From: RPQJ01 sp963706755
GTDB taxonomy: Bacteria; Pseudomonadota; Gammaproteobacteria; Steroidobacterales; Steroidobacteraceae
Direction: 5' to 3'
DNA length: 64,000 nt
NCBI GenBank assembly: GCA_963706755.1
Contig: CAVPNH010000021.1
Coordinates: 94,775-158,774, forward strand
The position numbers were made by a program, and so were the translations under genes. The first letter of the stretch is position 1; each line of letters starts with the position of its first letter. This document shows, piece by piece, positions 31,089 through 40,387 of this stretch. The notes beneath the pieces were generated by a model that ran no database searches, was not told the origin of the DNA, and worked only from the letters and a program-made list of their open reading frames with translations.

Positions 31089-32587
31089 CCACGACGCTGT
31101 CGCAGGCGTTCGTACGCAACTTCCTGGGCCACGCGCCCGGCTGGTACAAGCTCGTCATCGTCGGCTTCCTGGTCGTGAACCCGCTGCTGCTGATCCTGGC
31201 GGGGCCGGCCGTCACCGGCTGGGTGCTGCTCGCGGAGTTCATCTTCACGCTCGCCATGGCGCTGCGCTGCTACCCGCTGCAGCCGGGTGGCCTGCTCGCG
31301 ATCCAGTCCGTGCTCATGGGGCTCACGACCGCCGAGGGCGTGTACCGCGAGGTGCTCGGGGCGGTGCCCGTGATCCTGCTGCTGGTCTTCATGGTCGCGG
31401 GCATCTACTTCCTGCGGGACCTGCTGCTCTACGTCTTCACGCGGCTGCTGCTCAGGGTGCGGTCGCCGCCGATGCTGGCGGTGCTCTTCTGCGCGGTCTC
31501 TGCGCTGCTGTCGGCGTTCCTCGACGCGCTCACGGTCGTCGCGGTCGCGGTCACCGTCGGCGCCGGTTTCTACGAGGTGTACCACCGAGTCGCCTCGGGC
31601 AAGCCGCACGACGAGGCGCACGACGCCACGCACGACGCGGCCGTTCGCGCGCCCCACCGCGAGGATCTCGAGCAGTTCAGGGCCTTCCTGCGCGGCCTCA
31701 TGATGCACGGCGCGGTCGGCACGGCGATCGGCGGCGTCATGACTCAGGTGGGTGAGCCGCAGAACCTCCTGATTGCCGAGCAGGCGGGGTGGAATTTCGT
31801 CGAGTTCTTCGTGAAGGTCGCGCCGGTGTCGGTGCCGGTCGCGATCGCCGGCCTCGCGACCTGCTGGGCGCTCGAGCGGTTCCGGCTCTTCGGCTACGGC
31901 GCCGGGCTCCCGGCGGCGGTGCGGGAGGTGCTGCGCGATCACAGCGAGCACATGGCCGCCAGGGCCACGCCGCGCGACCGGCAGGTGCTGATTGCGCAGG
32001 CGCTGGTGGCGGCGATCCTGGTGTTCGGCCTCGCATTCCACGTGGCCGAGGTCGGCCTGATCGGGTTGCTCGTGATCATCCTCGCGACCAGCTTCACCGG
32101 CATCGTCGAGGAGCAGCGCATCGGCAAGGCGTTCGAGTCCGCGCTGCCGTTCACGGCGCTGCTGGTCGTGTTCTTCGTGATCGTCGCCGGCATCCACGAC
32201 CAGCACCTGTTCGAGCCCCTGATGCGCGAGGTGCTCGCCCACGAGGGGCGAACCCAGGCGGGCCTCCTGTACGTCGCCACCGGCGTGCTGTCCGCGATCA
32301 GCGACAACGTATTCGTGGCCTCGATCTACATTACGGAGCTGAAGGCGGCGCTGCTGCAGGGGCTGGTGTCGCGGGAGCAGTTCGAGATGGCCGCAGTCGC
32401 CATCAACACCGGCACCAACATCCCGAGCGTCGCCACGCCGAACGGCCAGGCGGCGTTCCTGTTCCTGCTCACCTCGACGCTCGCGCCGCTCATCCGCCTC
32501 GGCTACCTGCGCATGATCTGGATGGCGCTGCCGTACTTCGTGGTGATGACGGGGGTGGGGCTGTGGGCGGTGCTCTATGTGCTGTAG
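31085..32587 (+). CDS. nhaB: Na+/H+ antiporter NhaB
   Basis: Inner-membrane sodium-proton antiporter, 500 residues with about ten to twelve hydrophobic segments. Family sequence is strong: FVRNFLGHAPGWYK, FCAVSALLSAFLDALTVVA, GVMTQVGEPQNLLIA and ISDNVFVASIYI with NTGTNIPSVATPNGQAAFLF. The start is GTG 31085, overlapping dnaQ by four bases. It is followed by a family C repeat region. Confidence 0.93.
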   Translation: MTTTLSQAFVRNFLGHAPGWYKLVIVGFLVVNPLLLILAGPAVTGWVLLAEFIFTLAMALRCYPLQPGGLLAIQSVLMGLTTAEGVYREVLGAVPVILLLVFMVAGIYFLRDLLLYVFTRLLLRVRSPPMLAVLFCAVSALLSAFLDALTVVAVAVTVGAGFYEVYHRVASGKPHDEAHDATHDAAVRAPHREDLEQFRAFLRGLMMHGAVGTAIGGVMTQVGEPQNLLIAEQAGWNFVEFFVKVAPVSVPVAIAGLATCWALERFRLFGYGAGLPAAVREVLRDHSEHMAARATPRDRQVLIAQALVAAILVFGLAFHVAEVGLIGLLVIILATSFTGIVEEQRIGKAFESALPFTALLVVFFVIVAGIHDQHLFEPLMREVLAHEGRTQAGLLYVATGVLSAISDNVFVASIYITELKAALLQGLVSREQFEMAAVAINTGTNIPSVATPNGQAAFLFLLTSTLAPLIRLGYLRMIWMALPYFVVMTGVGLWAVLYVL

Positions 32588-32645
32588 GGGGTTTGCCCGC
32601 TACTTGACCGGGTTCTCACTTGGATGCCACAACCTCTGGCAATCT

Positions 32646-32730
32646 ACCGCTTCCTGCTATCCGCTAACGGCCAGTCAGCAACCGCTTCTTACTATCCGCT
32701 AACCGCTAGTCACTAATCGCAACCGCTTCC
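32646..32730 (+). repeat. family C intergenic repeat array
   Basis: Several direct units (GCTATCCGCTAACGGCCAGTC, shortened here to the core CTATCCGCTAAC; then ACTATCCGCTAACCGCTAG and TCACTAATCGCAACCGC) run up to the start codon at 32732. The preceding 32588-32645 shows no gene. Confidence 0.65.
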
Positions 32731-32731
32731 C

Positions 32732-34015
32732 ATGCCACGCTTCAACCTCCGCAATCTCCGCATCGGTGTCATCGGCCTCGGCTACGTCGGGCTGCCGCTC
32801 GCCGTCGAGTTCGGCAAGCGCTTCACGACCGTCGGTTTCGACGTCAAGGCTGCGCGTGTCGATGAACTCCGCCGGGGCCACGACAGCACGCTCGAGACCG
32901 ACGCGGCCGAGCTCGCTGCCGCGACCAAACTCACCTGCACGACCAAGCTCGCGGATCTCAAGTCCTGTCGCGTGTTCATCGTGACCGTGCCCACGCCCAT
33001 CGACGAGTACAAGCGGCCGGACCTCACGCCGCTCGTGAAGTCGAGCGAGTCGGTGGGGCAGGTGCTGAAGAAGGGCGACGTCGTGGTCTACGAGTCCACG
33101 GTCTACCCGGGCTGCACCGAGGAAGTCTGCGTGCCGATCCTCGAGCGCGTCTCGGGCCTCAAGTTCAACAAGGACTTCTTCGCGGGCTACAGCCCGGAGC
33201 GCATCAACCCCGGCGACAAGCAGCACCGCCTCTCGACCATCCGCAAGGTGACCTCGGGCTCGACGCCCGCGGTGGCGGAGTTCGTCGATTCGCTCTACCG
33301 CTCCATCGTGACCGTGGGCACGCACAAGGCGTCGAGCATCAAGGTGGCCGAGGCCGCCAAGGTGATCGAGAACACCCAGCGCGACGTGAACATCGCGCTC
33401 ATCAACGAGCTCGCGCTCATCTTCAACCGGCTCGGCATCGACACCGAGGAAGTGCTGAAGGCCGCCGGCAGCAAGTGGAATTTCCTGCCGTTCCGGCCGG
33501 GCCTCGTGGGCGGGCACTGCATCGGCGTGGATCCGTACTACCTGACGCACAAGGCGCAGGCGATCGGCTACCACCCGGAGATGATCCTCGCGGGCCGCCG
33601 CATCAACGACAACATGGGCATCTATGTGGCGCAGCAGGTCGCGCAGCTCATGATCGGCCGCCGCATCCAGGTGAAGGACGCGCGGATTCTTGTCATGGGG
33701 CTCACCTTCAAGGAGAACTGCCCCGACGTCCGTAATTCGAAGATCGTGGACGTCGTGCGCGAACTCCAGAAGTACGGTGCCAAGGTGGATGTCTACGATC
33801 CCTGGGCCGACGCCGCCGAAGCCGACCACGAGTACGGCCTGCGCCCGGTCCGGCGGCTCAAGCCAGGCACCTACGACGCGGTGGTGATGGGCGTGGCGCA
33901 CGACAAGTTCCGCAGCATGGGCATCGCCGGCGTTCGCGCTCTCGGTCGGAAGGACCACGTGCTCTACGACATCAAGTACGTGTTCCGGGCGGACGAGGTG
34001 GACGGGAGGCTATGA
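32732..34015 (+). CDS. UDP-N-acetylhexosamine 6-dehydrogenase (WbpO/TviB type)
   Basis: NAD-dependent four-electron oxidation of a UDP-N-acetylhexosamine to the uronic acid for capsule or O-antigen. Seen: GVIGLGYVGLPLAVEFG (NAD), YESTVYPGCTEEVC, and the catalytic Cys263 in GGHCIGVDPYYLTHKA, with MGLTFKENCPDVRNSK near the C-terminus. 427 residues, intact. ATGA-type overlap with the epimerase gene indicates an operon. It resembles WbpO/TviB more than glucose-specific Ugd. Confidence 0.9.
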   Translation: MPRFNLRNLRIGVIGLGYVGLPLAVEFGKRFTTVGFDVKAARVDELRRGHDSTLETDAAELAAATKLTCTTKLADLKSCRVFIVTVPTPIDEYKRPDLTPLVKSSESVGQVLKKGDVVVYESTVYPGCTEEVCVPILERVSGLKFNKDFFAGYSPERINPGDKQHRLSTIRKVTSGSTPAVAEFVDSLYRSIVTVGTHKASSIKVAEAAKVIENTQRDVNIALINELALIFNRLGIDTEEVLKAAGSKWNFLPFRPGLVGGHCIGVDPYYLTHKAQAIGYHPEMILAGRRINDNMGIYVAQQVAQLMIGRRIQVKDARILVMGLTFKENCPDVRNSKIVDVVRELQKYGAKVDVYDPWADAAEADHEYGLRPVRRLKPGTYDAVVMGVAHDKFRSMGIAGVRALGRKDHVLYDIKYVFRADEVDGRL

Positions 34016-35057
34016 AGCTCCTCGTCACCGGCGCCGCCGGCTTCATCGGCTACCACACGGCCCGCAAGCTCCTCGAGCGGGGCGACGAGGTCGTGGGCCT
34101 CGACAACCTGAACGACTACTACGACGTGCGGCTCAAGCACGCGCGGCTCGAGATGCTCGGGGCGCTGCCGGGCTTCCGCTTCGTGAAGCTCGACCTCGCG
34201 GACCGCGAGGGCATGGCAGCAACTGTTCGCGAAGGAGAAGTTCGAGCGCGTTATCCACCTGGCGGCCCAGGCGGGCGTGCGCTATTCGATCCAGAACCCG
34301 CTCGCCTACGTGGACAGCAACCTCGTCGGCACGACGAACGTTCTCGAAGGCTGCCGCCACAACGGCGTCCGGCACCTGGTCTATGCGTCCACGAGTTCCG
34401 TGTACGGCGCGAACACCAACATGCCGTTTTCCGTGCACCAGAACGTGGACCACCCGCTTTCGTTCTACGCCGCGACGAAGAAGGCGAACGAGCTCATGGC
34501 GCACACGTATGCGCACCTCTATTCGCTGCCTGTGACGGGACTGCGTTTCTTCACCGTCTATGGTCCCTGGGGCCGGCCGGACATGGCGCTGTTTCTCTTC
34601 ACGCGCAACATCCTCGAAGGGAAGCCGATCGACGTCTTCAATCACGGGCATCACCGTCGCGACTTCACCTACGTCGGCGACATCGCCGAGGGCGTGGTGC
34701 GCGCCTGCGACCGGATCGCGACAGGCAATGCCGACTGGGACAGCGATGCGCCCGATCCGGGCTCGAGCCGTGCCCCGTACCGCCTGTACAACATCGGCAA
34801 CAGCAAACCGGTCGAACTGCTGCACTACATCGAGGTGCTGGAGCAGTGCCTCGGCAAGAAGGCGCAGATGAACCTGCTGCCCCTGCAGGCGGGCGACGTG
34901 CCCGACACCTGGGCCGACGTGGACGACCTGACCCGCGACGTCGGTTACACGCCTGCGACCTCCGGTCGAGTCGGGCATCCGCGTGTTCGTGGACTGGTAT
35001 CTCGAGTACTACAAGGACGGCGGTCCGCCGAACCCCAGGGTCGTCAACCTCGGATAA
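34012..35057 (+). CDS. NAD-dependent epimerase, UDP-glucuronate 4-epimerase type
   Basis: Short-chain dehydrogenase-like sugar-nucleotide epimerase. Seen: GAAGFIGYHTARKL, LAAQAGVRYSIQNP, catalytic SSVYG plus SFYAATKKANELM (Tyr-x3-Lys), FFTVYGPWGRPDMA and the C-terminal GYTPATSVESGIR. Two duplicated bases (an A near 34219, a C near 34972) shift the frame; repaired length about 347. Sequence most resembles the CapI/LpsL UDP-GlcA to UDP-GalA epimerases. Its neighbours oxidise UDP-sugars, which fits. Confidence 0.88.
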
Positions 35058-35080
35058 TCGGTGCCTGGCACCTATTTCAG
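35058..35080. repeat. family A repeat (single arm)
   Basis: One copy of GGTGCCTGGCACC with the flank CCTATTT, directly after the epimerase stop. It corresponds to a single arm of the double hairpins at 19356 and 40121. Confidence 0.7.
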
Positions 35081-35174
35081 CCATGCGCTGTCCAGCGGGC
35101 AGCTCTGCTAGACTTGGCGCCTTCGCGGCGGCTGTCCCGCTGAAAAGTAAGTTAACAAAACCAAAGGCTTACGC

Positions 35175-36513
35175 GTGAAAGTTACAATATTCGGTTCCGG
35201 CTACGTCGGCCTGGTCACAGGTGCGTGCTTCGCGGAAGCCGGCAACAACGTGGTCTGCGTGGACATCGATGCAGGCAAGATCGAGCGGCTCCAGCAGGGC
35301 GAGATTCCGATTCACGAGCCGGGGCTCGACGTCATCGTGCGGCGCAACTTCGAGAAGGGGCGCCTCAAGTTCACGACCAGCGCCGAGGAGGGCATCGCCC
35401 ACGGCCTCTTCCAGTTCATCGCGGTCGGCACCCCGCCCGAGGAGGACGGCTCGGCCGGACCTGTCGCACGTCCTCTCCGTCGCCGAGACCATCGGCCGCC
35501 ACATGACCGAGTACCGCATCGTCGTGGACAAGTCCACGGTGCCGGTCGGCACGGCGGACAAGGTGCGCGAGCGCATCGAGCAGACGCTCGGCGAGCGCGG
35601 CAGCAAGATCGAGTTCGACGTGGTCTCGAACCCCGAGTTCCTGAAGGAGGGCGCGGCGGTCGCGGACTTCATGAAGCCGGACCGCGTGATCGTCGGCACG
35701 GACAACCCGCGCACGGCGGAACTCCTGAAGACGCTCTACGACCCGTTCACGCGCAGCCGCGAGCGCATGATCGTCATGGACGTGCGCTCCGCGGAGCTCA
35801 CCAAGTACGCGGCGAACGCGATGCTCGCGACCAAGATCAGTTTCATGAACGAGATCGCGAACCTCGCCGAGCGCATGGGCGCCGACATCGAGAAGGTGCG
35901 CGTCGGCATCGGCTCCGACCCGCGCATCGGCTACGGCTTCATCTACCCGGGCGCCGGCTACGGCGGCTCGTGCTTCCCGAAGGACGTGAAGGCGCTGGTG
36001 CACAGCGCGGGCGAGTACCAGTTCGACGCGCAGCTCCTGAAGTCCGTCGAGGGCGTGAACAAGCGGCAGAAGCAGCTCCTCTACCGCAAGCTCTCCGCGT
36101 ACTTCGAGGGCAACCTGAAGGGCAAGACCATCGCGATCTGGGGTCTCGCATTCAAGCCGAACACGGACGACATGCGCGAGGCGCCGGCCCGCGAGCTGAT
36201 GGAGGCGCTGTGGAAGGTCGGTGCGAAGGTACGTGCGTACGACCCGGTCGCGATGGGTGAGGCGAGCCGCATCTATGGCAAGCGCCCCGATCTCGAACTT
36301 GTCGCGGATGCTGATTCCGCGCTGGCCGGCTCGGACGCGCTCGTGATCGTCACCGAGTGGCAGGAATTCCGCAGCCCCGATTTCGACCTGATCCGCGACC
36401 GACTGCGGCACCCCGTGATCTTCGACGGCCGCAACATCTACGACCCGGTGCTGGTGAAGAGCTTCGGGCTGAAGTACCACGGCATCGGGCGGGGCGAGCG
36501 ACTGGCGGTTTGA
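35175..36513 (+). CDS. ugd: UDP-glucose 6-dehydrogenase
   Basis: Oxidises UDP-glucose to UDP-glucuronate. Seen: IFGSGYVGLVTGACFAE (NAD), VDKSTVPVGTADKV, SNPEFLKEGAAV and the catalytic cysteine in YGGSCFPKDVKAL, then IWGLAFKPNTDDMREAP. GTG 35175 start. One extra G near 35459 (GCCGAC read as GCCGGAC) shifts the frame after EEDGSA; repaired length about 446. Provides the substrate of the upstream epimerase. Confidence 0.94.
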
Positions 36514-36525
36514 TCGCGGGCGACT

Positions 36526-36963
36526 TCAGGCCGAGCGCAGTATCGTCAGCTCCGAGCGTCCCAGCCAGCGCTCGAATCCGCGATCGAATGTCACGAGGCG
36601 CGAGCCGAGCGTTTGCACCGCTGCGGCGATCCATGCGTCCGGGACATCGTTCGCCGCAAGATCGTACTGGAGCACCAGCCGGCGCATCGAGGGCCATTCT
36701 CGACCCAATTCGGCAATCTCGACGCCAGGGGCCGCCAGCAACGAGTCGATGAACGCGACCGCGGCCTCGGGCGGGGTCGGTTGCCGGAACACCTTCGCGT
36801 GGGTAGCCAGTCGCAGGAAGCCCGCGAGCACCATTGGCAGCACGATCAGGCTACCGCCAGTCTCGGCGGCTGCGATGGCCTCGTCGAGCCACGCGCTCGC
36901 GACAGGATGGTGCGGGTGATCGCTGCGCGAGGCGGCCAGCAGGACGTTGATGTCAGGCGTCAT
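36526..36963 (-). CDS. vapC: VapC-type PIN-domain ribonuclease toxin
   Basis: Type II toxin, 145 residues. PIN-domain acids visible: D4 in MTPDINVLLAA, a mid-domain Glu/Asp cluster, DVPDAWIAAAV and VTFDRGF. It starts inside the end of the antitoxin gene (11-bp overlap), the usual vapBC arrangement. Predicted RNA endonuclease; target unknown. It sits as a small reverse-strand insertion between ugd and manC. Confidence 0.87.
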   Translation of the reverse strand: MTPDINVLLAASRSDHPHHPVASAWLDEAIAAAETGGSLIVLPMVLAGFLRLATHAKVFRQPTPPEAAVAFIDSLLAAPGVEIAELGREWPSMRRLVLQYDLAANDVPDAWIAAAVQTLGSRLVTFDRGFERWLGRSELTILRSA

Positions 36964-37201
36964 CGTCTGCCGCTTCGGTCAGTGAGCGGTTCGATAACGG
37001 ATCAACGCCGACGACGAGCCCGCCTCGGCCCTGGTAGACGGACAACCCCGATGATCCGCGGCGTGCCGGGCCACGTTGGCGGGATCGCAGTCTTAGCCGC
37101 AGTCCCTCCTCGATGAGCGCCGTCAGGCTCTTGCTCTCGCGGGCAGCATGGGCCTTGGCACGCACCAGCAACTCGTCGTCGAGGTCCAGTGTGGTCTTCA
37201 T
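36953..37201 (-). CDS. vapB: VapB-type antitoxin
   Basis: 82-residue antitoxin with an N-terminal ribbon-helix-helix (MKTTLDLDDELLVRAKAHAARESKS, seen as TLDLDDELL...AHAARE) and a basic/flexible C-terminus. ATG 37201 chosen over upstream in-frame codons because the RHH domain begins there and a perfect dyad operator lies nine bases upstream. Confidence 0.85.
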   Translation of the reverse strand: MKTTLDLDDELLVRAKAHAARESKSLTALIEEGLRLRLRSRQRGPARRGSSGLSVYQGRGGLVVGVDPLSNRSLTEAADDDA

Positions 37202-37209
37202 GTTCGTAG

Positions 37210-37227
37210 TATACAGAAATCTGTATA
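37210..37227 (-). promoter_or_regulatory. operator palindrome of the vapBC pair
   Basis: Perfect inverted repeat TATACAG-AAAT-CTGTATA just upstream of vapB. Its AT-rich arms also resemble a -10 element (TATACA/TATAAC), as expected for an autoregulated toxin-antitoxin promoter. Confidence 0.7.
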
Positions 37228-37313
37228 ACACTGGCACGTCGCTCTCGCGGCTGGGAAGTCGAGGGTGCTTTCGGCGACGTGCAGCCATGCATTGAGGTTA
37301 AAATTCGCATCCC

Positions 37314-38760
37314 ATGCTCATCCCCGTCATCCTCTCCGGCGGCTCCGGCACGCGGCTCTGGCCGCTCTCGCGCGAGCTGTACCCGAAGCAGCTGCTGCCG
37401 CTCGTCGGGGACCGCACGATGCTGCAGGAGACCGCGGCGCGCCTCGAGGGGCTCGCGGATCTCGGCGCGCCGGTCGTCGTCTGCAACGAGAGCCACCGCT
37501 TCATGGTGGCCGAGCAGTTGCGTGAATCGGGTGCAGCGCCGCAGGCGATCATTCTTGAGCCTGTCGGCCGCAATACGGCGCCGGCGGTGGCGGTAGCGGC
37601 CCTGGTGGCGCTTGAGAAGTCACACGTGAAAGGAAAGGGCGGCGCCGACGCCGATCCCTTGCTGCTGGTCCTTCCTGCAGACCACGTCATCCGCAACGTC
37701 GAAGCATTCCAGGCCGCCGTGGCCGCGGGTCGCGCGGCCGCCGACGCAGGCAAGCTCGTCACCTTCGGCATCGTGCCCGACCGGCCCGAGACCGGGTACG
37801 GCTACATCCGGCGCGAGAAGGGCGCTGGGCCCGCCTACGCTGTTGCCGAATTCGTCGAGAAGCCGGACGCCGCGACGGCCGAGAAGTACGTCGCGTCCGG
37901 CGACTACTTCTGGAACAGCGGCATGTTCATGTTCCGCGCGCGCGCGTTCCTCGCCGAGCTCGGTGCGCATGCACCCGCCATTCTTGCCGCCTGCGAGCGC
38001 GCGGTCGCGGCGGCGAAGCGCGACCTCGACTTCACGCGGCTGCCAGAGGCGGAGTTCGGCGCCTGTCCCAGCGATTCCATCGACTACGCCGTGATGGAGA
38101 AGACCCGCGCGGCGGTCGTGGTGCCGATGTCCGCGGGCTGGAGCGACGTCGGTTCGTGGTCTGCGCTCCAGGACGCACTGCCGACCGACGCAGCGGGCAA
38201 CGTCACCGCCGGCGACGTCCTGGTCGAGGACGCACACGGCTGCTACCTGCACTCGACCAGCCGGCTGATCGCGGCGGTCGGGCTCAGGGACCACGTCGTG
38301 GTCGAGACCAAGGACGCTGTGCTGGTGGCACCCCGCGACCGCGTGCAGGACGTGAAGCAGCTGGTCCAGCAGCTGAAGGCCCAGGGCCGCTACGAGACCG
38401 CGCTGCACCGGGAGGTGTTCCGCCCCTGGGGCAGCTACGACAGCGTGGACAGCGGCGAGCGCTTCCAGGTGAAGCGCCTCGTCGGTGAAGCCGGGCGCGT
38501 CCATGTCGCTGCAGCTCCACCATCACCGGGCCGAGCACTGGATCGTGGTCTCCGGCACCGCGCGCATCACGCGCGGCGATGAGACCTTCCTGCTCGGCGA
38601 GAACGAGTCCACCTACATCCCGATGGGCACCAGGCACCGCATCGAGAACCCGGGCAAGGTGCCGCTGCACATCGTCGAGGTGCAGTCCGGGACCTACCTC
38701 GGCGAGGATGACATCGTGCGTTTCGAGGACCGCTACGGGCGCGAAGGATCGAACAAATGA
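37314..38760 (+). CDS. manC: mannose-1-phosphate guanylyltransferase / mannose-6-phosphate isomerase
   Basis: Bifunctional AlgA/WbpW-type enzyme giving GDP-mannose. N-terminal pyrophosphorylase signature LSGGSGTRLWPLSRELYPKQ, EKPDAATAEKYV, and a C-terminal cupin isomerase (LQLHHHRAEHWIVVSGTA, NESTYIPMGTRHRIENPG). One extra G near 38491 (GTCGTGAAG read as GTCGGTGAAG) separates the halves. About 481 residues repaired. Stop overlaps manB by four bases. Confidence 0.93.
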
Positions 38761-40121
38761 ACCCCATCAAGATCAGCGGCTTCAAGGCCTACGACCTGCG
38801 CGGCCGGATTCCCGACGAACTGAACGAGGACGTGGCCTACCGCGTCGGCCGCGCCTACGCGGAGTTCGTCAAGCCGAAGAAGGTGATCGTCGGGCGCGAC
38901 ATCCGGCTCTCGAGCGAGGAACTCGGCAAGGCGCTCGAGCAGGGCCTGCTCGACTCCGGCGTGGACGTCTACGACATCGGCCTCTGCGGCACGGAGGTCG
39001 TGTACTACGCGACCTTCGCACGCGAGATGGACGGCGGCATCATGGTCACGGCGAGCCACAATCCGCCGGACTACAACGGCATGAAGTTCGTGCGCGAGGG
39101 ATCGCGGCCGATCAGCGGCGACAACGGCCTGCAGGACATCCGCCGGATTGCGGAGGCGGGCAAGTTCACGACACCCGCGCGCGTCGGCGAACGCTTTGCC
39201 GTGGACATCATGCCGGACTATGTCGAGCACCTGCTCTCGTACGTCGATCGCGCGAAATTGAAACCGCTCAAGGTGGTCGTGCACGCCGGCAACGGCGGGG
39301 CAGGGCTGATCGTGGACAAGCTCGAGCCCTTCCTGCCCTTCCAGTTCATCAAGGTGGACCACGAGCCGGACGGCACGTTCCCGAACGGCGTGCCGAACCC
39401 GATGCTGCTCGAGAACCATCGCGCGCCCGTCGAGGCGCTGCGCCGCCACGGCGCCGACCTCGCGATCTCCTGGGACGGCGACTACGACCGCTGCTTCCTG
39501 TTCGACGAGAACGGCGGCTTCATCGAGGGCTACTACATCGTGGGCCTGCTGGCCTCGGTGTTCCTCGCGCGCCATCCGGGCAGCCGGATCGTCCACGACC
39601 CGCGGCTCACGTGGAACACGCTCGACATCACCGCGAAGGGCAGGGGCGAGGCCGTGCAGTCGAAGTCCGGCCACGCCTTCATGAAGCAGGTGATGCGCGA
39701 CGTGGACGGCATCTACGGCGGCGAGATGAGCGCGCACCACTATTTCCGCGACTTCGCCTATTGCGACAGCGGCATGATCCCGTGGCTGCTCGTGACGCAG
39801 GTCATGAGCGACACCGGCAAGACGCTGTCGCAGCTCGTGGGCGAGCGCATCCGGCAGTTTCCGGCGAGCGGTGAGATCAACCGGCGCGTGCCGGACGCGA
39901 AGGCTACGATCGCCGCGGTACTTGCGAAGTACCAGCCGGACGCGAAGAGCGTGGACCACACCGACGGCGTGAGCGTCGAGTTCGAGCGCTGGCGGTTCAA
40001 CCTGCGCTCGTCCAACACCGAGCCGCTGATCCGCCTGAACGTCGAGAGCCGCGGTGACGAGGGCCTGATGCGTACGATGACCGCGGAACTCCTGACGCTG
40101 GTTGGCGGCGAGCCCGGGTGA
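38757..40121 (+). CDS. manB: phosphomannomutase / phosphoglucomutase
   Basis: Interconverts mannose-6-P and mannose-1-P for the adjacent ManC. Seen: phosphoserine S100 in VTASHNPPDYNGMK, the magnesium loop SWDGDYDRCFLFDE, GGEMSAHHYFRDF and SSNTEPLIRLNVES at the sugar-phosphate site. 454 residues, intact. The stop codon touches a family A hairpin. Confidence 0.94.
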   Translation: MNPIKISGFKAYDLRGRIPDELNEDVAYRVGRAYAEFVKPKKVIVGRDIRLSSEELGKALEQGLLDSGVDVYDIGLCGTEVVYYATFAREMDGGIMVTASHNPPDYNGMKFVREGSRPISGDNGLQDIRRIAEAGKFTTPARVGERFAVDIMPDYVEHLLSYVDRAKLKPLKVVVHAGNGGAGLIVDKLEPFLPFQFIKVDHEPDGTFPNGVPNPMLLENHRAPVEALRRHGADLAISWDGDYDRCFLFDENGGFIEGYYIVGLLASVFLARHPGSRIVHDPRLTWNTLDITAKGRGEAVQSKSGHAFMKQVMRDVDGIYGGEMSAHHYFRDFAYCDSGMIPWLLVTQVMSDTGKTLSQLVGERIRQFPASGEINRRVPDAKATIAAVLAKYQPDAKSVDHTDGVSVEFERWRFNLRSSNTEPLIRLNVESRGDEGLMRTMTAELLTLVGGEPG

Positions 40122-40179
40122 AGAAAATAGGTGCCAGGCACCGAATTTCGGAAATTCGGTGCCTGGCACCTATTTTCTT
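40121..40179. repeat. family A inverted repeat (full hairpin)
   Basis: Perfect 28-bp arms (40121-40148 and 40152-40179) around a 3-base centre, each with the GGTGCCAGGCACC / GGTGCCTGGCACC core. It could terminate the manC-manB transcript. Confidence 0.85.
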
Positions 40180-40185
40180 GGTTCG

Positions 40186-40214
40186 TTGACCGGCCCGGGC
40201 CTCCCCCCTAAACT
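40186..40214 (+). promoter_or_regulatory. sigma-70 promoter of tRNA-Val
   Basis: TTGACC at 40186-40191, a 17-bp spacer and TAAACT at 40209-40214, followed by ACGCGCCCC and tRNA-Val at 40230. Confidence 0.55.
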
Positions 40215-40229
40215 ACGCGCCCCTTGGAT

Positions 40230-40304
40230 GGGCGGTTAGCTCAGCGGTAGAGCACTGCTTTCACACGGCAGGGGTCACTGGTTCAATCCCAGTACCGCCC
40301 ACCA
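40230..40304 (+). tRNA. tRNA-Val (CAC)
   Basis: Acceptor GGGCGGT / ACCGCCC, anticodon loop TTCACAC gives CAC, T-loop TTCAATC, CCA encoded. With Val(TAC) at 22291 the window has two valine isoacceptors. Confidence 0.96.
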
Positions 40305-40387
40305 CAAATCAATGACTTAGAACGCCGCGCGGGACCGGTACATTCCTCGCTGGTACCGTACCTGACCGAGCTGTGCCCCGAAGCGGC

